A stretch of 64,000 bases of DNA from UBA12018 sp051656605 (GTDB lineage Bacteria; Bacteroidota; Bacteroidia; Bacteroidales; CAMTPD01): contig JBOGCF010000001.1 in assembly GCA_051656605.1 (NCBI GenBank), forward strand, positions 1-64,000, read 5' to 3'. The notes under the pieces are model-generated. The model was not told the DNA's origin. It saw only the letters and a list, made by a program, of their open reading frames with translations, and ran no database searches. Position numbers and translations under genes: made by a program. Positions 1 to 7,851 of this stretch are shown here, one piece after another. Position 1 is the stretch's first letter. Every line of letters starts with the position of its first letter.

Positions 1-54
1 TCCATCACCGACCTTCCACAGCACCGTACGTACCGTTCGGTATACGGCGCCTCC
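1..54 (-). mobile_element. Domain V/VI-like end of a second group II intron (partial, runs off the window)
   Basis: Read on the minus strand, the bases just after the maturase stop codon at 55-57 can fold into a domain V-like hairpin. The sequence GGCGCCGTATACC pairs imperfectly across GAAC with GGTACGTACGGTGC, and a domain VI-like stretch follows, running off the left edge. The CGC triad at the base and the terminal tetraloop fit domain V. The order of maturase stop codon followed by domain V is the normal one in bacterial group II introns. The fold was judged by eye only. Confidence 0.55.
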
Positions 55-139
55 TTAATTTACATTAGCAACCTTGCGGTAATAATCTGAAAAGAAGATA
101 TAACCAGACCGTTTTAGTCGGTCATTGGTTACTGAAGAA
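55..139 (-). pseudogene. C-terminal remnant of a group II intron reverse transcriptase/maturase
   Basis: The minus strand encodes a short open stretch ending ...SVTNDRLKRSGYIFFSDYY... and closing with TAA at 55-57. This resembles the extreme C-terminus of group II intron maturases, where a (T)N-x-RL-x-x-x-GY segment is common. No reverse transcriptase body lies upstream. The stretch instead abuts the 3' end of another, ORF-less intron at about 140. It is therefore a fragment left by recombination or by nested insertion, and it cannot make a working enzyme. Confidence 0.6.
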
Positions 140-766
140 ATCGGGTAGGAAATGAGGGATTATTTCCCTCATTGTCCTCCCACACCACCACTCATACGGT
201 TCCGTAAGTGGCGGTTCCACGTTTTGACACATTTCTGTGTATGAAATGTTGTTTTCAATTATCCTTTTGACAAATACCACTCTTACCTATCCTTCGGATT
301 CCGTCCTATTCTTTTGGCAAGGAGCCTCTTTCGAGCATCTGGCTACAAAGGAGTCGCAAGGTAATCTTCATTTACTATTTCATTACGTGGTTCAGTCCTT
401 CCCTCATCAGCCCGTGATGCGGTACTATGACCTCGGCTGACTTCTCATGGCAATTGTTAGCCGTGTTCTGCAAAAAAAGCATCTCACGTCCATGAGATCT
501 CCCGTGGTAAGATATATAACCTTCATCTCATGTAACCGCAACATTTACACTCCGCCTTCCGGGTAGTTATAGGACTTCGTTTTGTTAGGCAAACTCGTCC
601 AGACGGATATGCCTGATATTGTTCGTGTTCCTCGGTTCGGGACTTTGCCGCCGACTTCCTTCAGATTCGCCTCACGGTCGACACCCTTGTCTTGAGCTAA
701 TGGTTGGTAACTACCGACCCCCATAGTGGACTTGCACCACCTAGTTATATACCATGCACGGCACAC
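140..766 (-). mobile_element. ORF-less group II intron
   Basis: On the minus strand the element starts with the group II 5' consensus GTGTG at 766. It continues with the typical domain I core GGTGGTGCAAGTCCAC at about 730-745. Near 330-375 it has the block around AGGTCATAGTACCGC and AAGGACTGAAC that usually precedes the maturase gene. A vestigial maturase start reading NEDYLATPL followed by a stop is visible near 310-335, so the reverse transcriptase has been deleted. A domain V-like hairpin (about 184-218) and a domain VI stem (about 142-182, ATGAGGGA pairing with TCCCTCAT) close the element at about 140. At about 627 nt it is a compact, non-autonomous intron that could only move with a maturase supplied in trans. 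The 5' exon is the terminator of the neighbouring glycosidase gene. Confidence 0.75.
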
Positions 767-767
767 C

Positions 768-807
768 TAAAAAAAGAGAGGCCGAATAAATATATTCGGC
801 CTCTCTT
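768..807 (-). terminator. Rho-independent terminator of the GH130 gene
   Basis: A 14-bp perfect stem (AGAGAGGCCGAATA with TATTCGGCCTCTCT) and an AATA loop are followed on the minus strand by seven T residues. It sits about 115 bp beyond the stop of the glycoside phosphorylase gene. The group II intron begins two bases after the T tract. Confidence 0.9.
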
Positions 808-921
808 AAGTGATGTATTAGCTTTAAGGTTGTAAGTAATGGTAGTAAGGTTACACTGCAAACATAACAAAAATACCACAAACAACCTTAATTATATTTT
901 ATATTATAAAACATATCAATA

Positions 922-1920
922 CTATACAATGGATGTGCGTTTAGTAAATTCGATAATTTCATCGATATAACCAAATGCTAAACCTGTTACAGTATCTGCT
1001 GCTCCGTAATACACTGCAATACGACCGGTTTCCGGATCATGCAATGATGCACATGGGAAAACAACATTCGGCACATCTCCCATACATTCATAATCTTTTT
1101 GAGGAGATAACAAATAAGGACCCGAACGAAACTTTACTTTCCATGGCTCATCAATATCTAAGATTGCTGAACCGAAACTATACACAAAGCCATTACAAGA
1201 TTGAAGTACGCCGTGATAAAGGATCAACCACCCTTCTGATGTTTCAATAGGAATAGGTCCTGCTCCAATCTTAGTACATTGCCAAGCACTAACCTCAAAA
1301 GGCGCCGGAGCCATTACATGTCTATGCTTTCCCCAAAAATCAAGATCGGGAGATTCACTATAGAAAATATCTCCAAACGGAGTGTGACCGTTGTCACTAG
1401 GGCGACTCAACATTGCAAAATTTCCATTAATCTTACGAGGAAACAATACACCATTTCTATTGAATGGCAAAAAGGCATTCTCTAGTTGATGAAATGTTTC
1501 GAAATCGAATGTATATGCAACTCCAATTGTTGGCCCATGGTATCCGTTACACCATGTCACATAATAACGATCTTCAATGAAACAAACGCGAGGATCGTAT
1601 GCATAAACAAACTTTCCGATCTCCTCGTCATTGCATTCAAATTCAATTTTCTCTTCTTTAATATCCCAGTCGATACCATTCTTACTAAATCCTACATGCA
1701 AACGCATACGTCTATTGGTATCATCGCAACGAAATACACCAGCATATCCATCTTTAAATGGAACAACAGCACTGTTAAAAATACTATTTGATGTAGGCAG
1801 CAAATCTCTTGGTATTACCGGATTTGCAGAATAGCGCCACATTACATCCTTGCTACCTTGCGGACGTTCTTCCCAAGGCATCTGAGGAAGTGGATTCCCT
1901 TTAATTTCAATCTTACTCAT
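922..1920 (-). CDS. GH130 family mannoside phosphorylase (beta-1,4-mannooligosaccharide or mannosyl-GlcNAc type)
   Basis: This 332-residue cytoplasmic protein (no signal peptide) has the five-bladed propeller signatures of glycoside hydrolase family 130. These are a YDPR motif at 108-111, whose Asp matches the family's general acid, and the SRPSDNGHTPFGD segment at about 172-184, which is characteristic of the UhgbMP/BT1033-like branch. The IGAGP and YHG motifs of the inorganic phosphate and glycone sites are also present. Family members break beta-mannosidic bonds with phosphate, giving mannose 1-phosphate. Length is normal. It is the last gene of a long minus-strand block, 27 bp behind a sodium:solute symporter that could import its substrate, and it ends at a strong terminator. 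The exact acceptor sugar cannot be read from the sequence. Confidence 0.88.
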   Translation of the reverse strand: MSKIEIKGNPLPQMPWEERPQGSKDVMWRYSANPVIPRDLLPTSNSIFNSAVVPFKDGYAGVFRCDDTNRRMRLHVGFSKNGIDWDIKEEKIEFECNDEEIGKFVYAYDPRVCFIEDRYYVTWCNGYHGPTIGVAYTFDFETFHQLENAFLPFNRNGVLFPRKINGNFAMLSRPSDNGHTPFGDIFYSESPDLDFWGKHRHVMAPAPFEVSAWQCTKIGAGPIPIETSEGWLILYHGVLQSCNGFVYSFGSAILDIDEPWKVKFRSGPYLLSPQKDYECMGDVPNVVFPCASLHDPETGRIAVYYGAADTVTGLAFGYIDEIIEFTKRTSIV

Positions 1921-1947
1921 TATAATATATTCTTTTATTTATGTTGG

Positions 1948-3831
1948 TTATTTATTTTCTGGCAAATCTAACTTTTTCATCAATTCGTCGTACTCTTTTT
2001 CTTCTTTATTCATCTTATCATACCAATTCTTTTTAAGAATTAGAGTTGTTATAACAAGTACCATTATTGAAGAAAACAATGGCATGCCTTCTTTGATAAC
2101 AATATACATAGGTATAATGGTAAGAGAGCTTTGCCATACAATCCCAATAAAGATATTAAACATATCTCTTTTGAAGTTTTTATTGGCAGGCACCTCCGGA
2201 TATACTTTCGCCACTTTATCTTGAACCGGCTTCCATAAGCCCCATGGGCGTACACGAATATAAAAATTCATCAACGTTTGATCATCTGTTGGTTCTGCAC
2301 TAAATGTGCCTACAATACATCCTATAAAAGAAACAACCAATAGTATCGGAAAATAATACAAAGGCAGTGTATCTGGGAAAAATTGAGGTACAATCATTGC
2401 AGCTATTACTCCTACGGTCATCCCCCAAAAATATCCGCTCCCATTGAAACGCCACCAATGCCACTTCAAAAAGTTTGCTGCAATATATCCACCATAAAGT
2501 GCAGATACAATCCATTGAAGTACCGAGTTGATATTCTCAACAAAGAATCCAAAACATGTACTAACAACTACGACCAATACCGAAACCAAATAGCTTGCGC
2601 GGATCTGAGTTTTTGCTGATGCAGATGGGTTGATGTATTTCAAGTAGATATCATTTACAATATAAGCAGGCGCGGCATTAACTGTAGAAGCAAATGTAGA
2701 CATAAACGCAGCTAACAATCCGGCAATAAGCAAACCCGCTAGTCCGACAGGAACAAATTCACTAATCGCTCGTGGCAGAATTGTTTCAAAATCGACAGCA
2801 CTTCCCATCGCTTTAAAGTCTTCACTAAAGAATACAATAGCAAGAACCGTAAAGCCCATAATCATCAAATAACGAGGAATCAACAATACAACCGGTACAG
2901 ATCCACTCATCAACGCTGCTTCTCTTGGTGTTTTACAAGATAAAACCTTCTGCATATCATAATTTGGAGCAGGGCCAGCCATACTCATAAATATACCTTT
3001 GAAAAGCATCATCATTACAATGATTGTAAACAGACCATATTGATCTTTTGCCATTCGCTCTGTTACCGCTGGCAATAGTGCAGACCAATCCAAATCCAAT
3101 TCCCATCCAAAGAATGGAGTATTCCACCCTACCGGAACATGCATCGAGAGCACTTCTGGGGAAACTTTTGTCATTGCAATATACGCAATTACCAAGCCGG
3201 AAACAGTCATAATCGCAAATTGCACAACGTCAGTCCAAACAATACTAAGCATACCTCCAAGCATTACATAGAAAGTTGCTATCGATGTAAATACGATTCC
3301 ATACATGTGAGGGACGTATTCAGGCGGAATATTCAAGGGTATGTATTGAGACACTTCGCTCCAAGGAAAGAAAATTTCCATAAACTTTCCGATGCCGATA
3401 AAACCATAACTTAAAAAGCCGATTACACCAATGATTGCATATAACACCACAATCGTATGGGATAAATTTGCTCCTTTACCGTATCCAAATCGTGTTCTAA
3501 TCCACTCTGCTCCTGTAAGCACATTGGAACGACGCAACCAAATAGATAGATAAATCATCAAAAAGATTTGATTAAAGACTGGCCATAACCATGGAATCCA
3601 TAGACTTTTGAGACCATAAACAAATGCTAAATAAACCATCCACATGGTTCCGGAAATATCAAACATTCCGGATGCATTAGACAATCCCAGCATATAAAAA
3701 GGAAGGGTTTTCCCTCCTAAAAAGTAAGAATCTAAGTTTTTAGATGCTTTCTTTTTCAATATCAATCCGATTACTATCATCACAACTAAATACATAGCAA
3801 TGATGATAATATCAATTAATTGTAATTTCAT
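1948..3831 (-). CDS. Sodium:solute symporter (SSS family)
   Basis: This 627-residue polytopic inner-membrane protein has the SSS/SLC5 fold. The N-terminal helix is followed by the loop SYFLGGKTLPFYMLGLSNAS, typical of family members, and about 13-14 hydrophobic segments extend to residue 600. The charged C-terminus ends in a Lys/Glu-rich tail. Members couple sodium to uptake of sugars, sugar acids, polyols or related small molecules. The gene lies 17 bp after the beta-propeller lipoprotein gene and 27 bp before the GH130 gene, so the three are probably one transcript. The context suggests uptake of a carbohydrate or its oxidation product. The substrate itself is not inferable. Confidence 0.88.
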   Translation of the reverse strand: MKLQLIDIIIIAMYLVVMIVIGLILKKKASKNLDSYFLGGKTLPFYMLGLSNASGMFDISGTMWMVYLAFVYGLKSLWIPWLWPVFNQIFLMIYLSIWLRRSNVLTGAEWIRTRFGYGKGANLSHTIVVLYAIIGVIGFLSYGFIGIGKFMEIFFPWSEVSQYIPLNIPPEYVPHMYGIVFTSIATFYVMLGGMLSIVWTDVVQFAIMTVSGLVIAYIAMTKVSPEVLSMHVPVGWNTPFFGWELDLDWSALLPAVTERMAKDQYGLFTIIVMMMLFKGIFMSMAGPAPNYDMQKVLSCKTPREAALMSGSVPVVLLIPRYLMIMGFTVLAIVFFSEDFKAMGSAVDFETILPRAISEFVPVGLAGLLIAGLLAAFMSTFASTVNAAPAYIVNDIYLKYINPSASAKTQIRASYLVSVLVVVVSTCFGFFVENINSVLQWIVSALYGGYIAANFLKWHWWRFNGSGYFWGMTVGVIAAMIVPQFFPDTLPLYYFPILLVVSFIGCIVGTFSAEPTDDQTLMNFYIRVRPWGLWKPVQDKVAKVYPEVPANKNFKRDMFNIFIGIVWQSSLTIIPMYIVIKEGMPLFSSIMVLVITTLILKKNWYDKMNKEEKEYDELMKKLDLPENK

Positions 3832-3848
3832 ATATATAAGCTATTAGG

Positions 3849-4745
3849 TTATTGTACCGCAATGGTTGAGATCATTCCTAGATTATCATAATCATGAAGC
3901 TCCCAAATCTTTTGTCCGTCAGCATCAATTTCAAACACTTGGGCATTCGTTTTTCGTAATGATTTATCGGCATGTCCAGGCCAATTGCAAACATAATAGC
4001 CTTTGTTTGATGACGGATAAAGTTGAGCAACGAAGAACAATTGTGTATTCTCAACATCTTTCTCCCCTACTCTTTTTACAACTTCACCTTTTTCAAAATC
4101 CAATTCAACCCAAGAGTGAGCATCTCCACAGGCTACAATATAATTTCCATTTGGCAACTCCAATGATGAAAAAGGATTCCCTTCAACAGATACCTTCTTT
4201 AAGAGGTTCCCATTAGGTTCAACTTCGCACAGCTCTGAAGTTCCAAATAATGGAACCATATAATTCCCTTTTTTATTTTTTGTTATTTGTCTAAACTGAG
4301 AGTGTGGCCCTTCAATCCCTGTATCGAAAGTTGTTTCAGATACAATCTTTCCTTTATCATCTACTTCCATAATTTTGGCAGGTTTTCCACACCATGCTAT
4401 CAAAGTATTTCCATTATCCAACACTGTAGCTGTTTGCATTTCCGTTCCTTCGGGACTTTTAATATCCCAAATAATATTCTTCTCTGGCGTTATTTTAGCG
4501 GCTCCTTTGGCATATGCAAATACGATATTTCCATCTTTATCAAAACCTAGCGAATTACATTCTGTTCCTTTATCAAGAACATATTCCCACTCAATATTCT
4601 TTGATTGCTTATCTAGCATTACGATCTTATTCCATCCCGATCCACTTAGTAGTAATTTGGAGTCTGAGGTAGATTTCTCATTACATGACGCAAGTATTGC
4701 TACAGCAAACAATGCGCTTAATACTTTTAATTTAATTGTTCTCAT
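3849..4745 (-). CDS. Beta-propeller lipoprotein
   Basis: This 298-residue protein has a type II signal peptide with the lipobox LASC at residues 17-20, so it is a cell-envelope lipoprotein. The mature part consists of repeated WD/PQQ/NHL-like blades of the form 'GN-x-hydrophobic-x-A-x-G ... W-x-hydrophobic' (for example GNTLIAWCG, GNYMVPLFG, GNYIVACGD, KGYYVCNWPG). These predict a six- to seven-bladed propeller without visible catalytic residues. Such proteins often bind carbohydrates or partner enzymes. The gene is preceded by a hairpin (4766-4810) that separates it from the aldolase gene and is followed closely by the symporter gene. A role in capturing the symporter's substrate is inference from position. 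Confidence 0.8.
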   Translation of the reverse strand: MRTIKLKVLSALFAVAILASCNEKSTSDSKLLLSGSGWNKIVMLDKQSKNIEWEYVLDKGTECNSLGFDKDGNIVFAYAKGAAKITPEKNIIWDIKSPEGTEMQTATVLDNGNTLIAWCGKPAKIMEVDDKGKIVSETTFDTGIEGPHSQFRQITKNKKGNYMVPLFGTSELCEVEPNGNLLKKVSVEGNPFSSLELPNGNYIVACGDAHSWVELDFEKGEVVKRVGEKDVENTQLFFVAQLYPSSNKGYYVCNWPGHADKSLRKTNAQVFEIDADGQKIWELHDYDNLGMISTIAVQ

Positions 4746-4765
4746 GGCTATTTACATTTAACATA

Positions 4766-4810
4766 AAAGCTGCCTCGCCTATATAATAATATAAGATACG
4801 AGACAGCTTT
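4766..4810 (-). terminator. Intergenic hairpin, possible terminator or attenuator after the aldolase gene
   Basis: A 12-bp stem, AAAGCTGTCTCG with CGAGGCAGCTTT (one G-U pair), encloses an AT-rich loop. A short T run follows on both strands. It lies between the aldolase stop and the start of the propeller lipoprotein, whose ATG is only about 20 bp beyond the stem. Complete termination would need a promoter inside the hairpin, so partial read-through or attenuation is likely. Confidence 0.65.
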
Positions 4811-4850
4811 ATTTTTATTTAAACACCTTATAAAAAGGCATTCGTTCAAA

Positions 4851-5729
4851 TTATTTATTTTTCAAGTCGTTGAATAATTCAAAAGCTTGATCAGGAGTTA
4901 AATTATCGTGAATAACACCACGTACTGCCTGAATCATAGCAATTGGATCTTCTGATTGGAAAACATTACGTCCCATATCAACACCAACAGCACCCTCATT
5001 GATTCCATTGTAACAAAGTTCTAGTGCTGCTTTTTCTTCTAGTTTCTTTCCACCTGCAATTACAATTGGAACCGGACAAGAATTTACAACCTTTTCAAAG
5101 CCATCACAGTAATATGTTTTTACGATGTTAGCTCCATTTTCAGCACAGATACGAGCCGCTGTAGAGAAGTAACGAGCATCGCGAGCCATTTCTTTACCTA
5201 CTGCAGTTACACCCATTGTAGGAATTCCGTATTTATATCCGTAATCTGCTGTCTTAACAAGATTCTCGATTGTTTTAGCCTCGTATGTACCGCCCATTGA
5301 TACCATTACAGCCATACAAGATGCATTTACGCGAATTGCATCGTGAGGATCAAGAATACACTCATTATTTAGGTCTGTCAAGATCGTTGTGCCAGCAGAG
5401 TATCTTAAACATACTGGCTTGTTTGCTGTAGCTGGAACTACAGATCTCAACGCACCACGAGTACACATCAATGAGTCAGCGTATTCAATTAATGGGACAA
5501 TGCTAAGGTCTAGACGTTCCAAACCCGATGTAGGGCCCATAATATAACCATGGTCGAATGCAAGCATTACTGTACGACCAGATTTCTTATCAAACATTCT
5601 GCTTAGACGATCTTTCAATCCCCAGTCACAGTTGTCTAATCCTTTTAAAAAGAACGATTGATTTTTTACTGGAACACCAATTCCGTAATCTTTATCTTTA
5701 TTTGCTAAGATTCCATCCAAATCTGCCAT
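4851..5729 (-). CDS. LsrF-like class I aldolase/thiolase
   Basis: This 292-residue protein aligns along its length, from memory, with E. coli LsrF, which cleaves 3-hydroxy-5-phosphonooxypentane-2,4-dione with CoA to DHAP and acetyl-CoA in autoinducer-2 breakdown. Shared landmarks are MADLD at the N-terminus, GRTVMLAFDHGYxxGPTSGLER at about 51-72, MCTRGALRSVVP at 88-99, the Schiff-base region IVKTYYCDGFE at about 201-211 and the phosphate-binding segment PIVIAGGKKL plus GAVGVDMGRNVFQS near the C-terminus. No lsrA-D, lsrB, lsrG or lsrK is visible; the gene follows DhaL and DhaK instead. The substrate is probably a phosphorylated ketose or diketone made by that kinase. Whether it acts as thiolase or simple aldolase is open. 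Confidence 0.85.
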   Translation of the reverse strand: MADLDGILANKDKDYGIGVPVKNQSFFLKGLDNCDWGLKDRLSRMFDKKSGRTVMLAFDHGYIMGPTSGLERLDLSIVPLIEYADSLMCTRGALRSVVPATANKPVCLRYSAGTTILTDLNNECILDPHDAIRVNASCMAVMVSMGGTYEAKTIENLVKTADYGYKYGIPTMGVTAVGKEMARDARYFSTAARICAENGANIVKTYYCDGFEKVVNSCPVPIVIAGGKKLEEKAALELCYNGINEGAVGVDMGRNVFQSEDPIAMIQAVRGVIHDNLTPDQAFELFNDLKNK

Positions 5730-5764
5730 TTCTATAATCTTTTAATGCGTTATGTATTACTTTA

Positions 5765-6382
5765 TTATTTAAGAGAAGTTGCGAATGCATTGAACATACA
5801 TGCCCAAGAAGATGCTCCAGAGTCAGCGTAACCAATTGAACGCTCACCATAATTACGAGCACGTCCGAAGTTTGCTTTCATATCTACAGTTGCCAATGCA
5901 CCGGCACTAGCAGCTTCTGCACCAGCAGCCATGATTTCACGAATATCGTCTGACGAACATTCTGAAATTGCTTCAACAGCCGGAATCAATGCATCCATCA
6001 TTGTTTTATCACCGCGTAAAGCTTTTGTTTGTTTCTGTACGCCGGCAAGACCTCCTTTAAATAAGTCTTTCACACCATTTGCATCCAAAGAGTCACCACT
6101 TACGGCATCACTCATTCCTAAACAGAACGCCCCCAATAGTGTACTTGTAGAACCACTTGTCTGTAACATTACATTAAAGCCCATATCATTAAGCATTTGC
6201 TTAAATTCAGTGCCTTGTTCTGCAGAACTTAAAACAGCTGAAAGAGCTGTTACAATTGCCTGACCGTGATCACCGTCACCAATTACTGCATCTAATTGAG
6301 AAAATTCATCTGCTCTTGCTTGAATATCAGCAAATGCAGTTCTCATCATTAATTTGAAATCGTTAATAGTTAGCTGTTGCAT
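5765..6382 (-). CDS. DhaL-type (ADP/ATP-binding) kinase subunit
   Basis: This is the nucleotide-binding subunit of a dihydroxyacetone-kinase-type enzyme, 205 residues long. The first metal-binding signature reads DAVIGDGDHG at about 31-40. The C-terminal block GRARNYGERSIGYADSGASS matches the conserved second nucleotide-binding block of DhaL. I start the protein at MQQLTINDF, the usual family N-terminus. A further in-frame ATG at 6409 lies inside the loop of a hairpin (6397-6422) and is less likely. DhaL hands its phosphate to the substrate held on DhaK, encoded just upstream. No DhaM phosphotransferase protein is seen, so the pair is probably ATP-dependent. The real substrate may be another small ketose. 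Confidence 0.85.
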   Translation of the reverse strand: MQQLTINDFKLMMRTAFADIQARADEFSQLDAVIGDGDHGQAIVTALSAVLSSAEQGTEFKQMLNDMGFNVMLQTSGSTSTLLGAFCLGMSDAVSGDSLDANGVKDLFKGGLAGVQKQTKALRGDKTMMDALIPAVEAISECSSDDIREIMAAGAEAASAGALATVDMKANFGRARNYGERSIGYADSGASSWACMFNAFATSLK

Positions 6383-6396
6383 AGATATTAAATAAA

Positions 6397-6422
6397 CTGT
6401 CTGTGCCATCAGACACAGACAG
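6397..6422 (-). other. Hairpin between dhaK-like and dhaL-like genes
   Basis: A perfect 9-bp inverted repeat (CTGTCTGTG with CACAGACAG) and an 8-nt loop lie between the stop of the DhaK-like gene and the preferred start of the DhaL-like gene. There is no T tract, so it is not a terminator. It may influence translation or RNA processing between the two subunits. Confidence 0.55.
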
Positions 6423-6436
6423 GCATTAAGGCTTTA

Positions 6437-7453
6437 TTATTTACCAATAGTAGTCCAATATGGAGCGTCTGCACGCTTATTTTTCAAATAATCAACATGA
6501 TCATCATCCATACGAGCAAGAATCATTTGAAAACCAGCCTGTTCTTGAACTGTAAGAATCTCTTGAATTCTACCATCAACAACATCAAACCCTTTTTCTT
6601 TCAAGATTTGGTATGCTTTTCTGAACACAATACACATTTCCATATGAGTTGTTGCACCTACACCATTAATATATAGAAGAAGTTTATCTCCTACAGCTGG
6701 TTTCACTTGCTCCAACAATCTGTTCACCATGATCTCTGCTGTTTCATCTGCCGAAACTAACATTTGACGACCACCGCCGCCTTCACCATGCTGACCCATA
6801 CCAATTTCCATTTCACCTGGAGCTAATGATGTAATTGTTGCACCATTTTGTGGATGAGAACAAGAACCCATTGCTACTGCAAGAGTTGCAACATCTTTAT
6901 TGAAACGTTCGCCAATCTCGATCAATTCGTCCAAAGTCTTACCTTCTTCAGAAGCTGCACCTAAAATTTTGAACAAAGGCACACATCCGGCCAAACCACG
7001 ACGATCATCTGTATTGATATCGATACCAGCACTGATATCATCATGAGTCATGATACGTTTAACGTTAATCCCTACACGTTCTGCTAGTTGACAAGCCATA
7101 TTTGCGCTCATCACATCACCAGAGTGATTCAACACAACAAGAAGAATACCTGCTTCACGTTTAAACATTTGTAGAGCTTGAAACAATCTTTGAGCACCTG
7201 GTGCTGCAAAAATATCACCAACTACAGAGCAGTCTAGCATGCCTTCTCCGACAAAACCACTCAATGCAGGTTCGTGACCAGCACCACCCAATGTAATAAT
7301 CGCAACTTTGCTTTCATCTTTGGGATTTGCTCTCACTACAATATTTTCACCACCAAGGGCAACTTTATCTTTATATGCCAAAACATAACCCTCAAGCAAT
7401 TCACTTGTAATCGCTTCTGGCTCGTTCGTAAATTTAGTTTTAACCTGTGTCAT
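6437..7453 (-). CDS. DhaK-type (substrate-binding) kinase subunit
   Basis: This 338-residue protein matches the dihydroxyacetone-binding subunit of DAK kinases. The conserved GGAGHEPALSGFVGEGMLD stretch lies at about 55-73, NHSGDVMSANMA at about 109-120, and EIGMGQHGE at about 212-220 carries the His that forms the hemiaminal with the carbonyl of the substrate. Length is normal for a stand-alone K subunit. It sits between the VOC-like gene (25 bp) and the DhaL gene. DAK-family enzymes also phosphorylate erythrulose and related ketoses, so dihydroxyacetone should not be assumed. Pairing with an LsrF-type aldolase suggests that the phosphorylated product is cleaved to DHAP or a similar triose. 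Confidence 0.88.
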   Translation of the reverse strand: MTQVKTKFTNEPEAITSELLEGYVLAYKDKVALGGENIVVRANPKDESKVAIITLGGAGHEPALSGFVGEGMLDCSVVGDIFAAPGAQRLFQALQMFKREAGILLVVLNHSGDVMSANMACQLAERVGINVKRIMTHDDISAGIDINTDDRRGLAGCVPLFKILGAASEEGKTLDELIEIGERFNKDVATLAVAMGSCSHPQNGATITSLAPGEMEIGMGQHGEGGGGRQMLVSADETAEIMVNRLLEQVKPAVGDKLLLYINGVGATTHMEMCIVFRKAYQILKEKGFDVVDGRIQEILTVQEQAGFQMILARMDDDHVDYLKNKRADAPYWTTIGK

Positions 7454-7478
7454 CTTTATTAGGATTAGTTGTTAGCTT

Positions 7479-7796
7479 TTATTTTTTGAAACACATTAAT
7501 TCTACCGGAATACCTTCTTCTTCGATGAAAGCAATACTCAATTGATCGTCAACATCTGCAGGACCAAAGATTACAGTTTTACCTTCCAATGCTGTTGTCA
7601 AACATGGCACTTCGTAAGCAATATGTGCAACTTTTTGAATTAACTCAGGCATACAGCTGCCTTCTTCAAACTTCAAATGTTCGATTCTGTTTTCGCTGTT
7701 GGTATAATCAGTAAGCCATACACGAAGACCATCATTAAAAACAGCTTCCTCTTGCTTATTGCATGAAGGAACACCAAAATGATTGAATTTTCTCAT
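7479..7796 (-). CDS. Small VOC/glyoxalase-like protein
   Basis: This 105-residue soluble protein reads as one VOC-type beta-alpha-beta-beta-beta unit. It starts with a strand (KFNHFGVPS), has a central HIAYEVPCL segment typical of the third motif of glyoxalase-like proteins, and ends with 'IAFIEEEGIPVELMCFKK', which carries the Glu commonly used as metal ligand. The function is not known. It may act as an isomerase or epimerase on the pathway intermediate, as LsrG (a different fold) does beside LsrF. It is the first gene after CcsBA with a gap of only 55 bp and no clear promoter, so the kinase-aldolase genes may be transcribed from upstream. Confidence 0.65.
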   Translation of the reverse strand: MRKFNHFGVPSCNKQEEAVFNDGLRVWLTDYTNSENRIEHLKFEEGSCMPELIQKVAHIAYEVPCLTTALEGKTVIFGPADVDDQLSIAFIEEEGIPVELMCFKK

Positions 7797-7851
7797 GATA
7801 TAAGAATTAAATAGGTTGTAATGATATTAATTTTAACACTGTAAAAACAGA

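Noticed and set aside
237..440. Open frame of 67 codons on the plus strand.
   Set aside because: It is the complement of the group II intron and has no protein-like features or start signals.
545..766. Open frame of 73 codons on the minus strand in the intron.
   Set aside because: It lies within the structural RNA domain I of the group II intron and its bases match conserved intron core sequence.
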